From JBBROS01 sp965217935 (lineage in GTDB: Bacteria > Pseudomonadota > Alphaproteobacteria > Acetobacterales > Acetobacteraceae): DNA of 64,000 nt. A program made the translations under genes and the position numbers. The stretch is taken from assembly GCA_965217935.1 (NCBI GenBank), contig OZ244581.1, positions 744,001 to 808,000 on the forward strand, given 5' to 3'. The stretch's first letter is position 1. Each line of letters opens with the position of its first letter. Of the stretch, positions 43,598 to 53,131 are shown piece by piece. The notes under the pieces are model-generated. The model saw nothing but the letters and a program-made list of their open reading frames with translations. It did not search any database and was not told the origin of the DNA.

Positions 43598-44448
43598 TTA
43601 AGCCGCGACAGCGGCCGAGCGTGCGGCGCGCACCGCCGTCGCCAGCTCATGCACCTGGCTGAGCACCCGCCCGACGGTGTCCACCCCTGCCCGGCCTTCG
43701 GCATCGAGCGAGGCGGCTAGCGTCTCGATCAGCACGCTGGCCACGACAACCGCGTCGGCCACGCGGGTTGCTTCGGCCGCCTGGTCCGGGGTGCGGATGC
43801 CGAAGCCGATCGCGACGGGCAAGTCGGTGTGGGCGCGGACGCGGGGGATGGCATCGGCCAGGTCCGCGGCTTCGGCGGAGCGGGTGCCGGTGATGCCGGT
43901 GATGGCGACGTGGTAGACGAAGCCGCCGGCCTGGGCCAGCACTTTGGGCAGGCGGCGCTCGTTGGTGGTGGGGGCGACGAGGCGGATCAGGTCGAGGCCC
44001 GCCGCCTCGATGTGCGGCAGCAGCTCGTCCGCCTCCTCCATCGGCATGTCGACCACGATCAGGCCATCGACGCCCGCGGCGTGGGCGTCGAGGCAGAACT
44101 GCTCCGGGCCGTAGGCGAGGATCGGGTTCAGGTAGCCCATCAGCACGACGGGGGTCGCGTCGTCCTTGCGGCGGAAGTCCTCGACCATGGCAAACGTGCC
44201 GGGGACGGTCGCGCCCGCCTTCAAGGCGCGCTGGCCGGCGAGCTGGATGGTGGGGCCGTCGGCGGCCGGGTCGGTGAAGGGCATGCCGATCTCGATCAGG
44301 TCGGCGCCCGCCGCGGGCAGGCCGCGCAACAGGGCCATCGAAGTGTCGCGGTCCGGGTCGTAGGCCTCGACGAACGGGATCAGCGCGCCGCGGTCCTCGG
44401 TGCGGAGCTGGCTGAAGCGGGCGGCGATGCGGCCCCGGCTGGCGAGGC

Positions 44449-44452
<4 letters not shown>
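43598..44452 (-). CDS. trpA: Tryptophan synthase alpha chain
   Basis: 284 aa. TIM barrel with catalytic Glu in DLIEIGMPFTDPAADGPTIQ and the second catalytic Asp in the same loop, PVVLMGYLNPILAYG, and the phosphate loops VYHVAITGITGTR and AIGFGIRTPDQA. It cleaves indole-3-glycerol phosphate to indole for TrpB. The ATG overlaps the trpB stop by 4 bp. It is the last gene of the minus-strand aromatic cluster. Confidence 0.96.
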
Positions 44453-45666
<1,214 letters not shown>

Positions 45667-45818
45667 GGCCAAACTCCCGTTGTCAGTAACTAGCAAGTAG
45701 CGCTTGAATCAGAATTGAGGAGGGCGCGGCATCCGTCACGCCCGATGATTTCAGGCGAGTGGAGCGTAACTTCATCGTCGCGTACGGAATTGACGGCGTT
45801 ACTGCGGATATCGCTGGG

Positions 45819-47000
45819 TTAGGCATCAACGAACGCGCCGACGGCTCGCAGGGCGGCGACGAAGGTATCGGCGTCCCGCTTCCTCAGTCCGGCCACGTTG
45901 ACCCGTCCGCTGCCGGCCACGTAGATGCCGTGCTCGTCCAGCAGCGCCTTGACCATCGCGGGCGTGATCGGCAGTTGCGAGAACATGCCGTTCTGCCGCG
46001 CCAGGAAGCCCAGTCGCGGCTCGGCCTTCGCCACCGCCTGCCGGACGGCGTTGACCCGGCGGCACATGCCGTCCAGCTCCTCATGCCACGAGCGCGTCAG
46101 ATCCTCGTTCTCCAGTACGATGGAGACGGCGGCGGCGCCGTGGTCCGGCGGCATGGACCAGTTCACCCGGGCGAGCGCCAGCAGGTTGCCCCAGGCGGTT
46201 TTCGAGCCGGCCGCATCGCGCGACAGCACGAACACGGCGCCGACGCGGTCGCGGTAGAGGCCGAAGTTCTTGTCGCAGGAATAGGCGACGACGGCTTCCT
46301 CCACGCGGGCGAGCACGTAGTCCATGCCCCGTGCGTCGGCCTCCAGCCCCTCGCCCAGCCCCTGGTAGGCGAGGTCGATCAGCGGCAACAGGCCGCGCCG
46401 GACCATGACGTCCGTCACCTCCGCCCACTGCGCCATATTAAGGTCGGCCCCGGTCGGGTTGTGGCAGCAGCCGTGCAGGAGGACGGCGTCGCCGGCGTCG
46501 GCCGCGGACAGCGCGTCCATCATGTCGTCGAAGCAAATGGCCTGGGTTGCCGGGTCGAAGAAGCGGTAGGGCACGACCCGAAGTCCGGCGGCTTCAAGGA
46601 CGGGGCGATGGTTGGGCCAGGTGGGCATGCCGACCAGCACGTTCGCGCCCGGGGACGCCGCGTTGATCAACTCCGCGCCGAGACGCAGGCCGCCGCTGCC
46701 GCCGGGCGTTTGCACGCCGATGAGGCGCGGACCCAGCGCGTCGGCTTGGCCGAAGGCGATCGGGCGGAGAAGCTCGATGAAGCGCTGGCTGCCCTCCGGG
46801 CCTAGGTAGGCCTTGGTTCGCTGCGTCTCGGTCAAGATCGTCTCGGCCGACTTAATTGCGGCGAACACGGGCGTGCCGCCTGCCTCGTCCCGGTAGGTGC
46901 CGACGCCGAGGTCGATCTTGTTGGAGCGCGGGTCGTCGCGGTAGAGGCCGATCAGCGCGAGCAAGGCGTCATCGGGCTGTGGCTGCAAAGTCTGAAACAT
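45819..47000 (-). CDS. Aromatic/aspartate aminotransferase (I-alpha, TyrB/AspC type)
   Basis: 393 aa. I-alpha layout: KIDLGVGTYRDEAG near the N terminus, HGCCHNPTGADL at about 176-187, DLAYQGLGEGLE, and PLP Lys244 in SCDKNFGLYRDRVGA. It interconverts aspartate, tyrosine, phenylalanine or tryptophan with their 2-oxoacids. It lies between trpB and a Crp/Fnr gene, away from the tandem I-gamma aminotransferases at 2.8-5.2 kb. In the cluster it could make indole-3-pyruvate from tryptophan and interconvert tyrosine and 4-hydroxyphenylpyruvate. Aromatic specificity is inference. Confidence 0.88.
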   Translation of the reverse strand: MFQTLQPQPDDALLALIGLYRDDPRSNKIDLGVGTYRDEAGGTPVFAAIKSAETILTETQRTKAYLGPEGSQRFIELLRPIAFGQADALGPRLIGVQTPGGSGGLRLGAELINAASPGANVLVGMPTWPNHRPVLEAAGLRVVPYRFFDPATQAICFDDMMDALSAADAGDAVLLHGCCHNPTGADLNMAQWAEVTDVMVRRGLLPLIDLAYQGLGEGLEADARGMDYVLARVEEAVVAYSCDKNFGLYRDRVGAVFVLSRDAAGSKTAWGNLLALARVNWSMPPDHGAAAVSIVLENEDLTRSWHEELDGMCRRVNAVRQAVAKAEPRLGFLARQNGMFSQLPITPAMVKALLDEHGIYVAGSGRVNVAGLRKRDADTFVAALRAVGAFVDA

Positions 47001-47095
47001 GGAGCATACCCAGTTGTGGATCGGCGCAAGGCTCGGCCGGTGGACGGACTAGCTTGGCCCGAAACGCGGCTGCAACCAAGCCTGCGCCGGTTCGC

Positions 47096-47848
47096 TCACG
47101 GGCTGTCGCGCAATTCGCTCGAAACGAGGGTGCGGGCGGAGCGGACGGGGACGGCCTGGGCAATCGCGGTGCGCCCATTGGCGACGCCGTTCAGGCCATC
47201 GCGGTCCAGGACCATGACACGGCCGCGCCCGGTGCGGATGAGGCCGGCTTGCTGCAACGCGGCCGCGGCGACGGTCACGCCGGAGCGCCGCATGCCCAGC
47301 ATAGCGGACAGGCTCTCGTGCGTGACCCAAAGCTCGTTGCCGTCGATGCGCTCGTGGGTCATGACGAGCCAGCGCGCGCAACGCTCCATCAGGCTGCGGC
47401 GCGCGTTGAAGGCGGCGCTCTGCATCACCTGGCCGATCAGGGACTGGACGAAACGGCCGCAGGCGGCACGCAACGCGGGCGAGGATTGCAAGACGCGGTG
47501 CAGGTCCGCCCCGGTCAGGCGCAGCGCCGAGCCGGGGATATGGACCACGGCGCGGGCGAAGGCGGGGTGGCGCATGTCGACGAGGGAGAAATCGCCGACG
47601 ACGCCCTCGCGGCCGATCATCGCGACCTGGATGCCGTCCTCGCCATCGGCGTTCTCGGAGACGATGGAGACGACGCCGCGCTCGATGAAGTAGGCGTGGT
47701 CCACGGGCTGGCCAAGATCGGCGAGAACCTGGTCGCGGACGAGTGGGACGCGGACGAACAATCCCCGGAACGGCTCGACCTCGGCCGCCGGGACGGATGC
47801 GAGAAGCTTGTTCAGCGGGGCAAAAGGAGTGTGATTCAGTTGCGACAT
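47096..47848 (-). CDS. Crp/Fnr-family transcription regulator
   Basis: 250 aa. N-terminal cyclic-nucleotide-binding-like beta roll (VDHAYFIERGVVSIVSEN...VAMIGREGVVGD), a long dimer helix, and the C-terminal winged helix ELWVTHESLSAMLGMRRSGVTVAAAALQQAG. No FNR-type cysteine cluster is evident. It is the only gene on the minus strand between the aminotransferase and the divergent kinase. Ligand unknown; a role in controlling the aromatic cluster is inference from position. Confidence 0.88.
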   Translation of the reverse strand: MSQLNHTPFAPLNKLLASVPAAEVEPFRGLFVRVPLVRDQVLADLGQPVDHAYFIERGVVSIVSENADGEDGIQVAMIGREGVVGDFSLVDMRHPAFARAVVHIPGSALRLTGADLHRVLQSSPALRAACGRFVQSLIGQVMQSAAFNARRSLMERCARWLVMTHERIDGNELWVTHESLSAMLGMRRSGVTVAAAALQQAGLIRTGRGRVMVLDRDGLNGVANGRTAIAQAVPVRSARTLVSSELRDSP

Positions 47849-48239
47849 TCTGACGCCCTTTTTCGACTTGCCAATGCCGCGCGGATTTCATGCGGCGCTT
47901 GTTGCGCCTCCTTTTGGGTCAGTGAGCGCCGGTTGTGCTATAACTGACGTTAATTCTGACAAATTCGACTATTCGATACACGATATTTTCAGCCGAACTG
48001 GCGCGTGCGACGAAGGATGCCGAGTAACCCAACCTGCGCCAGGCAAGAACATAAAAAGAACGTTCACATGAAACAGAACTTCCGCGGTTTTCAACCGGCG
48101 CTGGCTTTGGTTTGGTTTGCACATTTGGATGATCGCTGTCGTAAAACCGTCATTGGCGGCATTTTGCACTGGCAATCCGCCAGATGGATCGCCATTGTAT
48201 GCTCTTGGAAACTTACAAGCATACCGTGACTGTTCTGAC
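47849..48239. promoter_or_regulatory. Divergent regulatory region between Crp/Fnr gene and kinase gene
   Basis: This 391-bp region includes an AT-rich stretch at about 47935-48075 (GACGTTAATTCTGACAAATT, ATTCGATACACGATATTTT) that stands out from its surroundings and should hold the promoters of both genes. I see no perfect FNR or CRP box. The in-frame ATG at 48117 could lengthen the kinase by 41 residues. Confidence 0.5.
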
Positions 48240-49235
48240 ATGGATTTGAAGCAACCTGGCGATCAGGACGACGAGATACTGAGCGCGATTCCAGGGGGTT
48301 TGGGCACGGTCATCGAAGCCTTGCCGCATCCGTCCTGGACGTCGACGCGAGCAGGCAACTGGCTGTCCTCGAATTCGCTCTGGAGCCAAGTCACTGGCTT
48401 GTCGTGCGAGGAAAGCCGCGAGTGGGGCTGGCAACGCGCGCTCAGCGGGGCCGACAAGGCCGCCTTCGAGGCCGCGTGGGGCCGGGCTCCGGCGGACGGG
48501 CAATTCGAGGTGGAGCACGCCCTGCACGATGTCGGCGGCATCGGCGACGTACGGTGGTTTCGCACCCACGCGACGCGGCTGGGCAGCTTCGGCCCTGGCG
48601 AGCCGCTGTGGCTCGGCGTCTGCACGGACATCACTCGGTCCAAACAGTTGGAACGGCGTGAACGCGCCGTTCGCGCCCATGCGACGTCGCTGCTGGCGTT
48701 GGCCCGGGACGTGACCCGGCGGACTGCGTTGACCGAACATGATCTGGAAGCGTTCGTGCTGCATGTGGACAGCCGGCTCGATGCCATCGCCCGCATCCAC
48801 GCCCTTTCGCCGCGGCGGCCCGGCGCCGGGATCGATCTGGAGCGCCTGGTCGACGACGCCCTGCTCGCGCACGGCGCGCACGATGTCGAGCGGGTCGAAC
48901 TGGATGGCCCGGCGATCGGAATACAGGGCCGGACGGGCGACCTGCTTGGGCTGGCCATCAACGAACTGGCGATGAACGCGGTCAAGCACGGGGCGCTGTC
49001 AGGCAATCACGGGCGGATCGCGGTGCGATGGCGCATCGAGGCCGGGCTTAGCAAGACGCTGCGGTTTGAATGGTTCGAGACGGGCGTGACCGTGCCCGAG
49101 GTGCCGCCGGGTCATGCCGGGTTCGGCTCGGAACTGATCGAAGGCATATTGCCGAGGGAGACCGGCGCCGCGACGTCGCTCGGGTTCGGCAACCGGGGCC
49201 TGTGCTGCACCATCGAGCTTCCGCTCGATCAGTAG
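48240..49235 (+). CDS. PAS-containing HWE-type sensor kinase, degenerate H box
   Basis: 331 aa from ATG 48240 (48117 also possible). Residues 20-140 resemble a PAS domain ending DVRWFRTHATRL...LWLGVCTDITRSKQLERRE. The rest is HWE-kinase-like: N box LAINELAMNAVKHGALS, VRWRIE, and EWFETG for the W-x-E motif. The segment where HWE kinases have HRVKN reads RAVRA, so the phospho-accepting His is missing. It may be a non-phosphorylating sensor or act through another route. No response regulator is adjacent. It is the only plus-strand gene in the cluster. Confidence 0.78.
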   Translation: MDLKQPGDQDDEILSAIPGGLGTVIEALPHPSWTSTRAGNWLSSNSLWSQVTGLSCEESREWGWQRALSGADKAAFEAAWGRAPADGQFEVEHALHDVGGIGDVRWFRTHATRLGSFGPGEPLWLGVCTDITRSKQLERRERAVRAHATSLLALARDVTRRTALTEHDLEAFVLHVDSRLDAIARIHALSPRRPGAGIDLERLVDDALLAHGAHDVERVELDGPAIGIQGRTGDLLGLAINELAMNAVKHGALSGNHGRIAVRWRIEAGLSKTLRFEWFETGVTVPEVPPGHAGFGSELIEGILPRETGAATSLGFGNRGLCCTIELPLDQ

Positions 49236-49238
49236 CTC

Positions 49239-50027
49239 CTACGACAGGCGCGGCGCTTCCAGCGAAGCCGTCCTCATCGCAGCGCCGGGGATGCGGACGT
49301 CGTGCAGGTAGTTGTCGTCGAAGCCGCCAGCCTGCTTGAGATCCTCGAAGTTCGGGATCGTCAAACGGCCGTTGCCGAACAGGATCAGGCCTTCAGAGCG
49401 CAGCCACTGCAAGGTGCGGTTGACGTGGACTGGCGTCAGTCCCATCGCGTCGGCCAGGGCAAGCTGGGTGATGGGAAGGTGGCACTCGGCGCCTTGCGTG
49501 AGACCGGCGGCCCGGATGCGGGCGGCCATCTCGCACAGCAGGTGGGCGGTCCGCTGGTAGGCGCTGCGCCGCCCCACGTTGACGACCCACTCGCGCAGGG
49601 AGGCGGCCTCCACCAACGCCGCCCGCCAGATGGCTTGTCCAAGCGCCGGATGTTGCACCGCCCAGCTCAGCAGAGCCTGATGCGGCACCAGGGCCACCAT
49701 CACGCTGGTCAGGCTGCCGATGCTGTAATCGAGCGTCGCGAGTTGCAAGCTGGTCACGTTGAACAGGTCGGTGGGGATATGGAACGCGACGATCTGGCGC
49801 TGTCCCGTTTCGAGCAGCTTGTAGCTGCAAGCAAAGCCTTCGATCAGGATCGGGCAATGGGTTGGCGGGTCGCCTTCCTGCATGATGTCCCGGTCGCCCG
49901 CGATGCGGCGGATCTGCAGCGGCTCGCGGCTGATGGCTGCCAGCTCCGGCGCGGACAGCGAGCCGAAACGGCTGAGATAGTTGCTGAGGAGGTCGTCTGC
50001 GGGTGCAGTCGAGGAGGGCTTAATCAA
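49239..50027 (-). CDS. Crp/Fnr-family transcription regulator
   Basis: 262 aa. Beta-roll sensor domain (IMQEGDPPTHCPILIEGFACSYKLL, QIVAFHIPTDLFN), dimer helix and the wing-helix ITQLALADAMGLTPVHVNRTLQWLRSEGLI, very close to Crp/Fnr regulators common in Rhizobiales and Acetobacteraceae. It converges on the HWE-type kinase gene with a 3-bp gap. Together with the regulator at 47.1 kb it brackets the kinase. Target genes unknown. Confidence 0.9.
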   Translation of the reverse strand: MIKPSSTAPADDLLSNYLSRFGSLSAPELAAISREPLQIRRIAGDRDIMQEGDPPTHCPILIEGFACSYKLLETGQRQIVAFHIPTDLFNVTSLQLATLDYSIGSLTSVMVALVPHQALLSWAVQHPALGQAIWRAALVEAASLREWVVNVGRRSAYQRTAHLLCEMAARIRAAGLTQGAECHLPITQLALADAMGLTPVHVNRTLQWLRSEGLILFGNGRLTIPNFEDLKQAGGFDDNYLHDVRIPGAAMRTASLEAPRLS

Positions 50028-50531
50028 GGCACGGCACCCAAGTTTTGTCGCTTAGACTGAAACGACCGGCGCGAGCCATTGACCAGCGCGGCCTGGCTTT
50101 GTAGCCCAGGGCCACCCTGGCAAGGCAAGTGCTTGGATGGTCACGAACGCGACAGCATAGAAGTAGTCGGAAGCAAAGACTCAGGATGCTGCGGATAGCG
50201 CCGTGAACACGCAAGAAAGACGCCGCAACCCAGATCGGTTGGTCCGTCTCTAAAAATAGAACGAGCAATATTTTTGGCATAATTGCTTCTGCTTCAAATG
50301 GGGCGGCGTTATCCTTTGTCAAACTGATGCCAATGTCAGAATTTTACACCCTTTGATCATTGAATGTTAAAATTAGACATTTCCCTCTTTGGTCATATGC
50401 AACGGCGCAAATAAGTCGGGGCTGACCCGACGACAACTCGTCAAGCCAGCCCGCAGGTGTATCGATTTTAGTGCAATACTGTAATTTATTTCCGATTGTC
50501 GGCAGTTTGGCTGCCGGCGATTGTTTGGCGC
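50028..50531. promoter_or_regulatory. Long AT-rich intergenic region
   Basis: About 500 bp between the Crp/Fnr gene start and the 3' end of the repeat-protein gene. From 50255 to 50405 it is markedly AT-rich, and AATGT-N9-ACATT (50363-50381) is a small inverted repeat. It most likely contains the regulator's promoter. I see no gene; short plus-strand frames across it have no family resemblance. Confidence 0.5.
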
Positions 50532-51998
50532 TTAGCTTCCCTGGCTCGCGAGGATCTGGGTCACCTGCGTGTCAAGGCCGGATGCGAACGACGACACGAA
50601 AGCTGGGACCGAGGCGTCGTTTGCCACGACGCCGGCCGCGGTTTGAATTTCAGTCAGGATGCCCGTGGTCGCGTCGCTGGGCGGCGCGGCGGCAAGGCTG
50701 TCGACCATGGACGTGATGGCGCCGCCGAGGTCGAACGGGCTGCCGCTCGCGTTGCCAGCGATGGCGAAGGGGTTGCCGCCGCCATTGTTGCTGCCGGCGA
50801 AGATGTTGGCGATGTCGTCGGTGGTGAAGCCGGGGATTTGCAGCAAGGCGCCGAACGGGCTTGCCTCGAGCATGCTTGAGTCGAATGTCATGCCGCCCAT
50901 GTCGCTGCCGGCCGAACCGTCGGTTGCGGCTGGTGCGCCGCCGCTCGGGGCCGCGGCGGGGTCGGAGGCGCCGGGGTCCGTGAAATCATAGGCGTAATCA
51001 GGGTTGCTGGGCTCGGTCGGGGCGGACGCGTCGGGCATCGCGCCTGCCGGGCTTCCGCTTGCGCCACCCGGAGCGAAACCGGCGAATGGATTGCTGCCGG
51101 GAGCAGCGCCCGCGAAGGGATTGCTGCCGGAATCGCCGCCCGCGAACGGGTTTGAGCCGCTGCCGCCGATGTTGCCGAAGATGTCGGCTGCGCTGTTGAC
51201 GCCTGGAAGGCCGAGCAGGACGCCGAAGGGGCTCTGCTTGATGAGGGCGGTCAGGTCGTCGTCGCTCATCGCCCCCATACCGCTCATGGCGCCGTTCATG
51301 CTGCCGCCGAACGGATTGCCGCCGGCCGAGCCATCCATGCTGCCGCCGAACGGGTTGCCGCCAGCCGCGCCGGAGTCGCCGGGCGCTGAGGCGCCGTATT
51401 GTATCGCATATTGGTTATGATCCCCGTTGACAGTGACCGAGTTGCCGCCGGGCGAACCGGCGGTGACGCCGGAATTGTCGCTGCTTTGGCCGTCCGCGCC
51501 CGCGAACGAGACCAGGGGCGCGCCGCCGTCTTCGCCCGACACCGGGGCCGCGTACTTGTAATCGACGACGAACTGGTTGCTGCCGCCGTCGACCGACACC
51601 GAGTTGCCGCCGCTCGCCGTGCCGCCGGGGAACTCGTAGGCGACGACGAACTTGTTGTTGCCGCCCTCGACGCTGACGGAGTTGCCGCCCGTATCGGCGC
51701 CCATCTCGGCCGAGGCCGGCAGCGTGTATTCGACGACGAACTGCTTGTTGCCGCCTTCGATGGTGGTGTCGGCGCCGCCGCCCTCGACGGAGTAGACCTT
51801 GCCCTGATCGAGGGTGCTGAAATCGAAGTTCGGATCGGTGTTGTTGAGCGCTCCGGCGGCGCCGAACGGAATGCCTTCGGGCGGCCCGCCGGCGCCGGAC
51901 GCGGAGTCGGCCTCGCCTGAGAACTTGTAGACGACGACGAACTGGTTGCCGCCGCCCGTCACCGTGAGCGTGTTGCTCCCGTAACCACTGATGTCCAT
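50532..51998 (-). CDS. Repeat protein with GGN-FVV and NPF repeats, function unknown
   Basis: 488 aa, no recognised family, no signal peptide or membrane helix. Residues 9-201 hold five copies of a beta-like unit (NSVSVEGGNNKFVVAYEF and variants at 9, 78, 105, 131, 185). Residues 213-310 hold Gly-rich NPFGGSM and SNPFAG repeats. Two SPFGxLLxxPG modules (256-275, 380-402) precede an Ala/Ser-rich tail. Acidic overall. The ATG follows GAGGAAAC. It sits between the regulators and tyrA-aroG. Possibly a structural or type I-secreted protein (speculative). Confidence 0.8.
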   Translation of the reverse strand: MDISGYGSNTLTVTGGGNQFVVVYKFSGEADSASGAGGPPEGIPFGAAGALNNTDPNFDFSTLDQGKVYSVEGGGADTTIEGGNKQFVVEYTLPASAEMGADTGGNSVSVEGGNNKFVVAYEFPGGTASGGNSVSVDGGSNQFVVDYKYAAPVSGEDGGAPLVSFAGADGQSSDNSGVTAGSPGGNSVTVNGDHNQYAIQYGASAPGDSGAAGGNPFGGSMDGSAGGNPFGGSMNGAMSGMGAMSDDDLTALIKQSPFGVLLGLPGVNSAADIFGNIGGSGSNPFAGGDSGSNPFAGAAPGSNPFAGFAPGGASGSPAGAMPDASAPTEPSNPDYAYDFTDPGASDPAAAPSGGAPAATDGSAGSDMGGMTFDSSMLEASPFGALLQIPGFTTDDIANIFAGSNNGGGNPFAIAGNASGSPFDLGGAITSMVDSLAAAPPSDATTGILTEIQTAAGVVANDASVPAFVSSFASGLDTQVTQILASQGS

Positions 51999-52162
51999 AA
52001 CAAATGTTTCCTCTAAAAAGACGCTTAGCCGATGCATATGCAAAGACAAAGAATACTACAAGTAAAAACTTCCAGGCAAGCTGTTGATCAGTTTTACCTA
52101 TACTTGTTTGCGCGAAAGCGACATACCATTGTGATCGCTGATCGATTTGCCTCCTTTACGTC
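51999..52162 (-). promoter_or_regulatory. AT-rich upstream region of the repeat-protein gene
   Basis: The minus-strand leader before ATG 51998 is AT-rich, contains the 10-bp palindrome TGCATATGCA (52033-52042) and the words TGATCAAC and GATCAGCGATCAC. A promoter here would let the repeat protein be expressed separately from tyrA. No consensus operator is certain. Confidence 0.45.
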
Positions 52163-53131
52163 TCAATTCAGTTCCAGGCGCACGATCGGACGCCGCTTAT
52201 AGGCCTGGCCGGCCCTTACGACCTCTTGCCGGATCGCGCTCGCGCTTTCGAGCCTCGCGAACACCGCCTCGGTCTCGTCCCAGCGGATTGCCCGCTGCAA
52301 GGCGACGAGATCCTCGATGTAACGGCCGACGATCTCGAGCACGGCGGTCTTGTTGTGCAGGAACACGTCCCGCCACATCGTGGGGTCCGAACCGGCGATG
52401 CGGGTGAAATCGGTGAAGCCGCCGGCGGCGTATTTCAGGATCTCGCCCTTCAGCACGCCTTCGAGGTCGTCGGCGGTGTTGACGATGTTGAAGGCGAGCA
52501 GGTGCGGCAGGTGCGAGGTGATGGCAAGCACCTTGTCGTGGTGCCCGGCGCTCATCAGCTCGACGCGCGAGCCGATCGCGCGCCAAAGGGCCGCCACCCG
52601 CTCGACGGCGCCCGGGTCCGTGTCGGGCGTGGGGGTCAGGATGCACCAGCGGCCGTCGAACAGGCGGTCGAGGGCGGCGCGCGGGCCTGACCTCTCGGTG
52701 CCGGCGACGGGATGGCCGGGCACGAAGCGCCGCATGTCGAGGTGGGGCGAGACGAGTTCGATGACGCGCGCCTTGGCGGAGCCGACGTCGGTCACGACCG
52801 CGTCCGGCCGCAGCGCCGGGGCCAGGGCGCGCGCGACGTCGCCGCTTGAGCCGATCGGGATGCCGAGCACGACCAGGTCGGCGTCCTGGACCGCGCCGGC
52901 CATGTCGGTGGTGGCGGCATCGACGAGGCCCAGGCCGCACGCCTCGTCCAGCGTTTCCTGCTTGCGCGCGGTGGCGACGAGGCGCCGGGCCAGACCGAGG
53001 CGGCGGACGTCGCGGGCGAGGGAGCCGTTGACCAGGCCGATGCCGACGAACGTGATCTGGCCGAACAGGGGGGTGTCGCGCGTGGCCGGCTGGGGCGCGC
53101 CCGACGCGCGTTGCAGGTCGAGCGACTGCAT
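52163..53131 (-). CDS. tyrA: Prephenate/arogenate dehydrogenase
   Basis: 322 aa from the ATG overlapping the aroG stop (TGATG). Rossmann motif VGIGLVNGSLA (GxGxxxGS variant), VTDVGSAKARV, the substrate-binding FVPGHPVAGTERSGP and HDKVLAITSHLPHLLAFN are diagnostic for the TyrA/TyrC family. It oxidatively decarboxylates prephenate to 4-hydroxyphenylpyruvate (or arogenate to tyrosine). No chorismate mutase or ACT domain is attached. Next to aroG it would supply the phenolic precursor of the cluster. Confidence 0.95.
   Translation of the reverse strand: MQSLDLQRASGAPQPATRDTPLFGQITFVGIGLVNGSLARDVRRLGLARRLVATARKQETLDEACGLGLVDAATTDMAGAVQDADLVVLGIPIGSSGDVARALAPALRPDAVVTDVGSAKARVIELVSPHLDMRRFVPGHPVAGTERSGPRAALDRLFDGRWCILTPTPDTDPGAVERVAALWRAIGSRVELMSAGHHDKVLAITSHLPHLLAFNIVNTADDLEGVLKGEILKYAAGGFTDFTRIAGSDPTMWRDVFLHNKTAVLEIVGRYIEDLVALQRAIRWDETEAVFARLESASAIRQEVVRAGQAYKRRPIVRLELN

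Noticed and set aside
47849..52162. FNR or CRP consensus boxes near the two regulators
   Set aside because: Words such as TTGATC and TGATCAAC occur, but none forms a full TTGAT-N4-ATCAA type palindrome.
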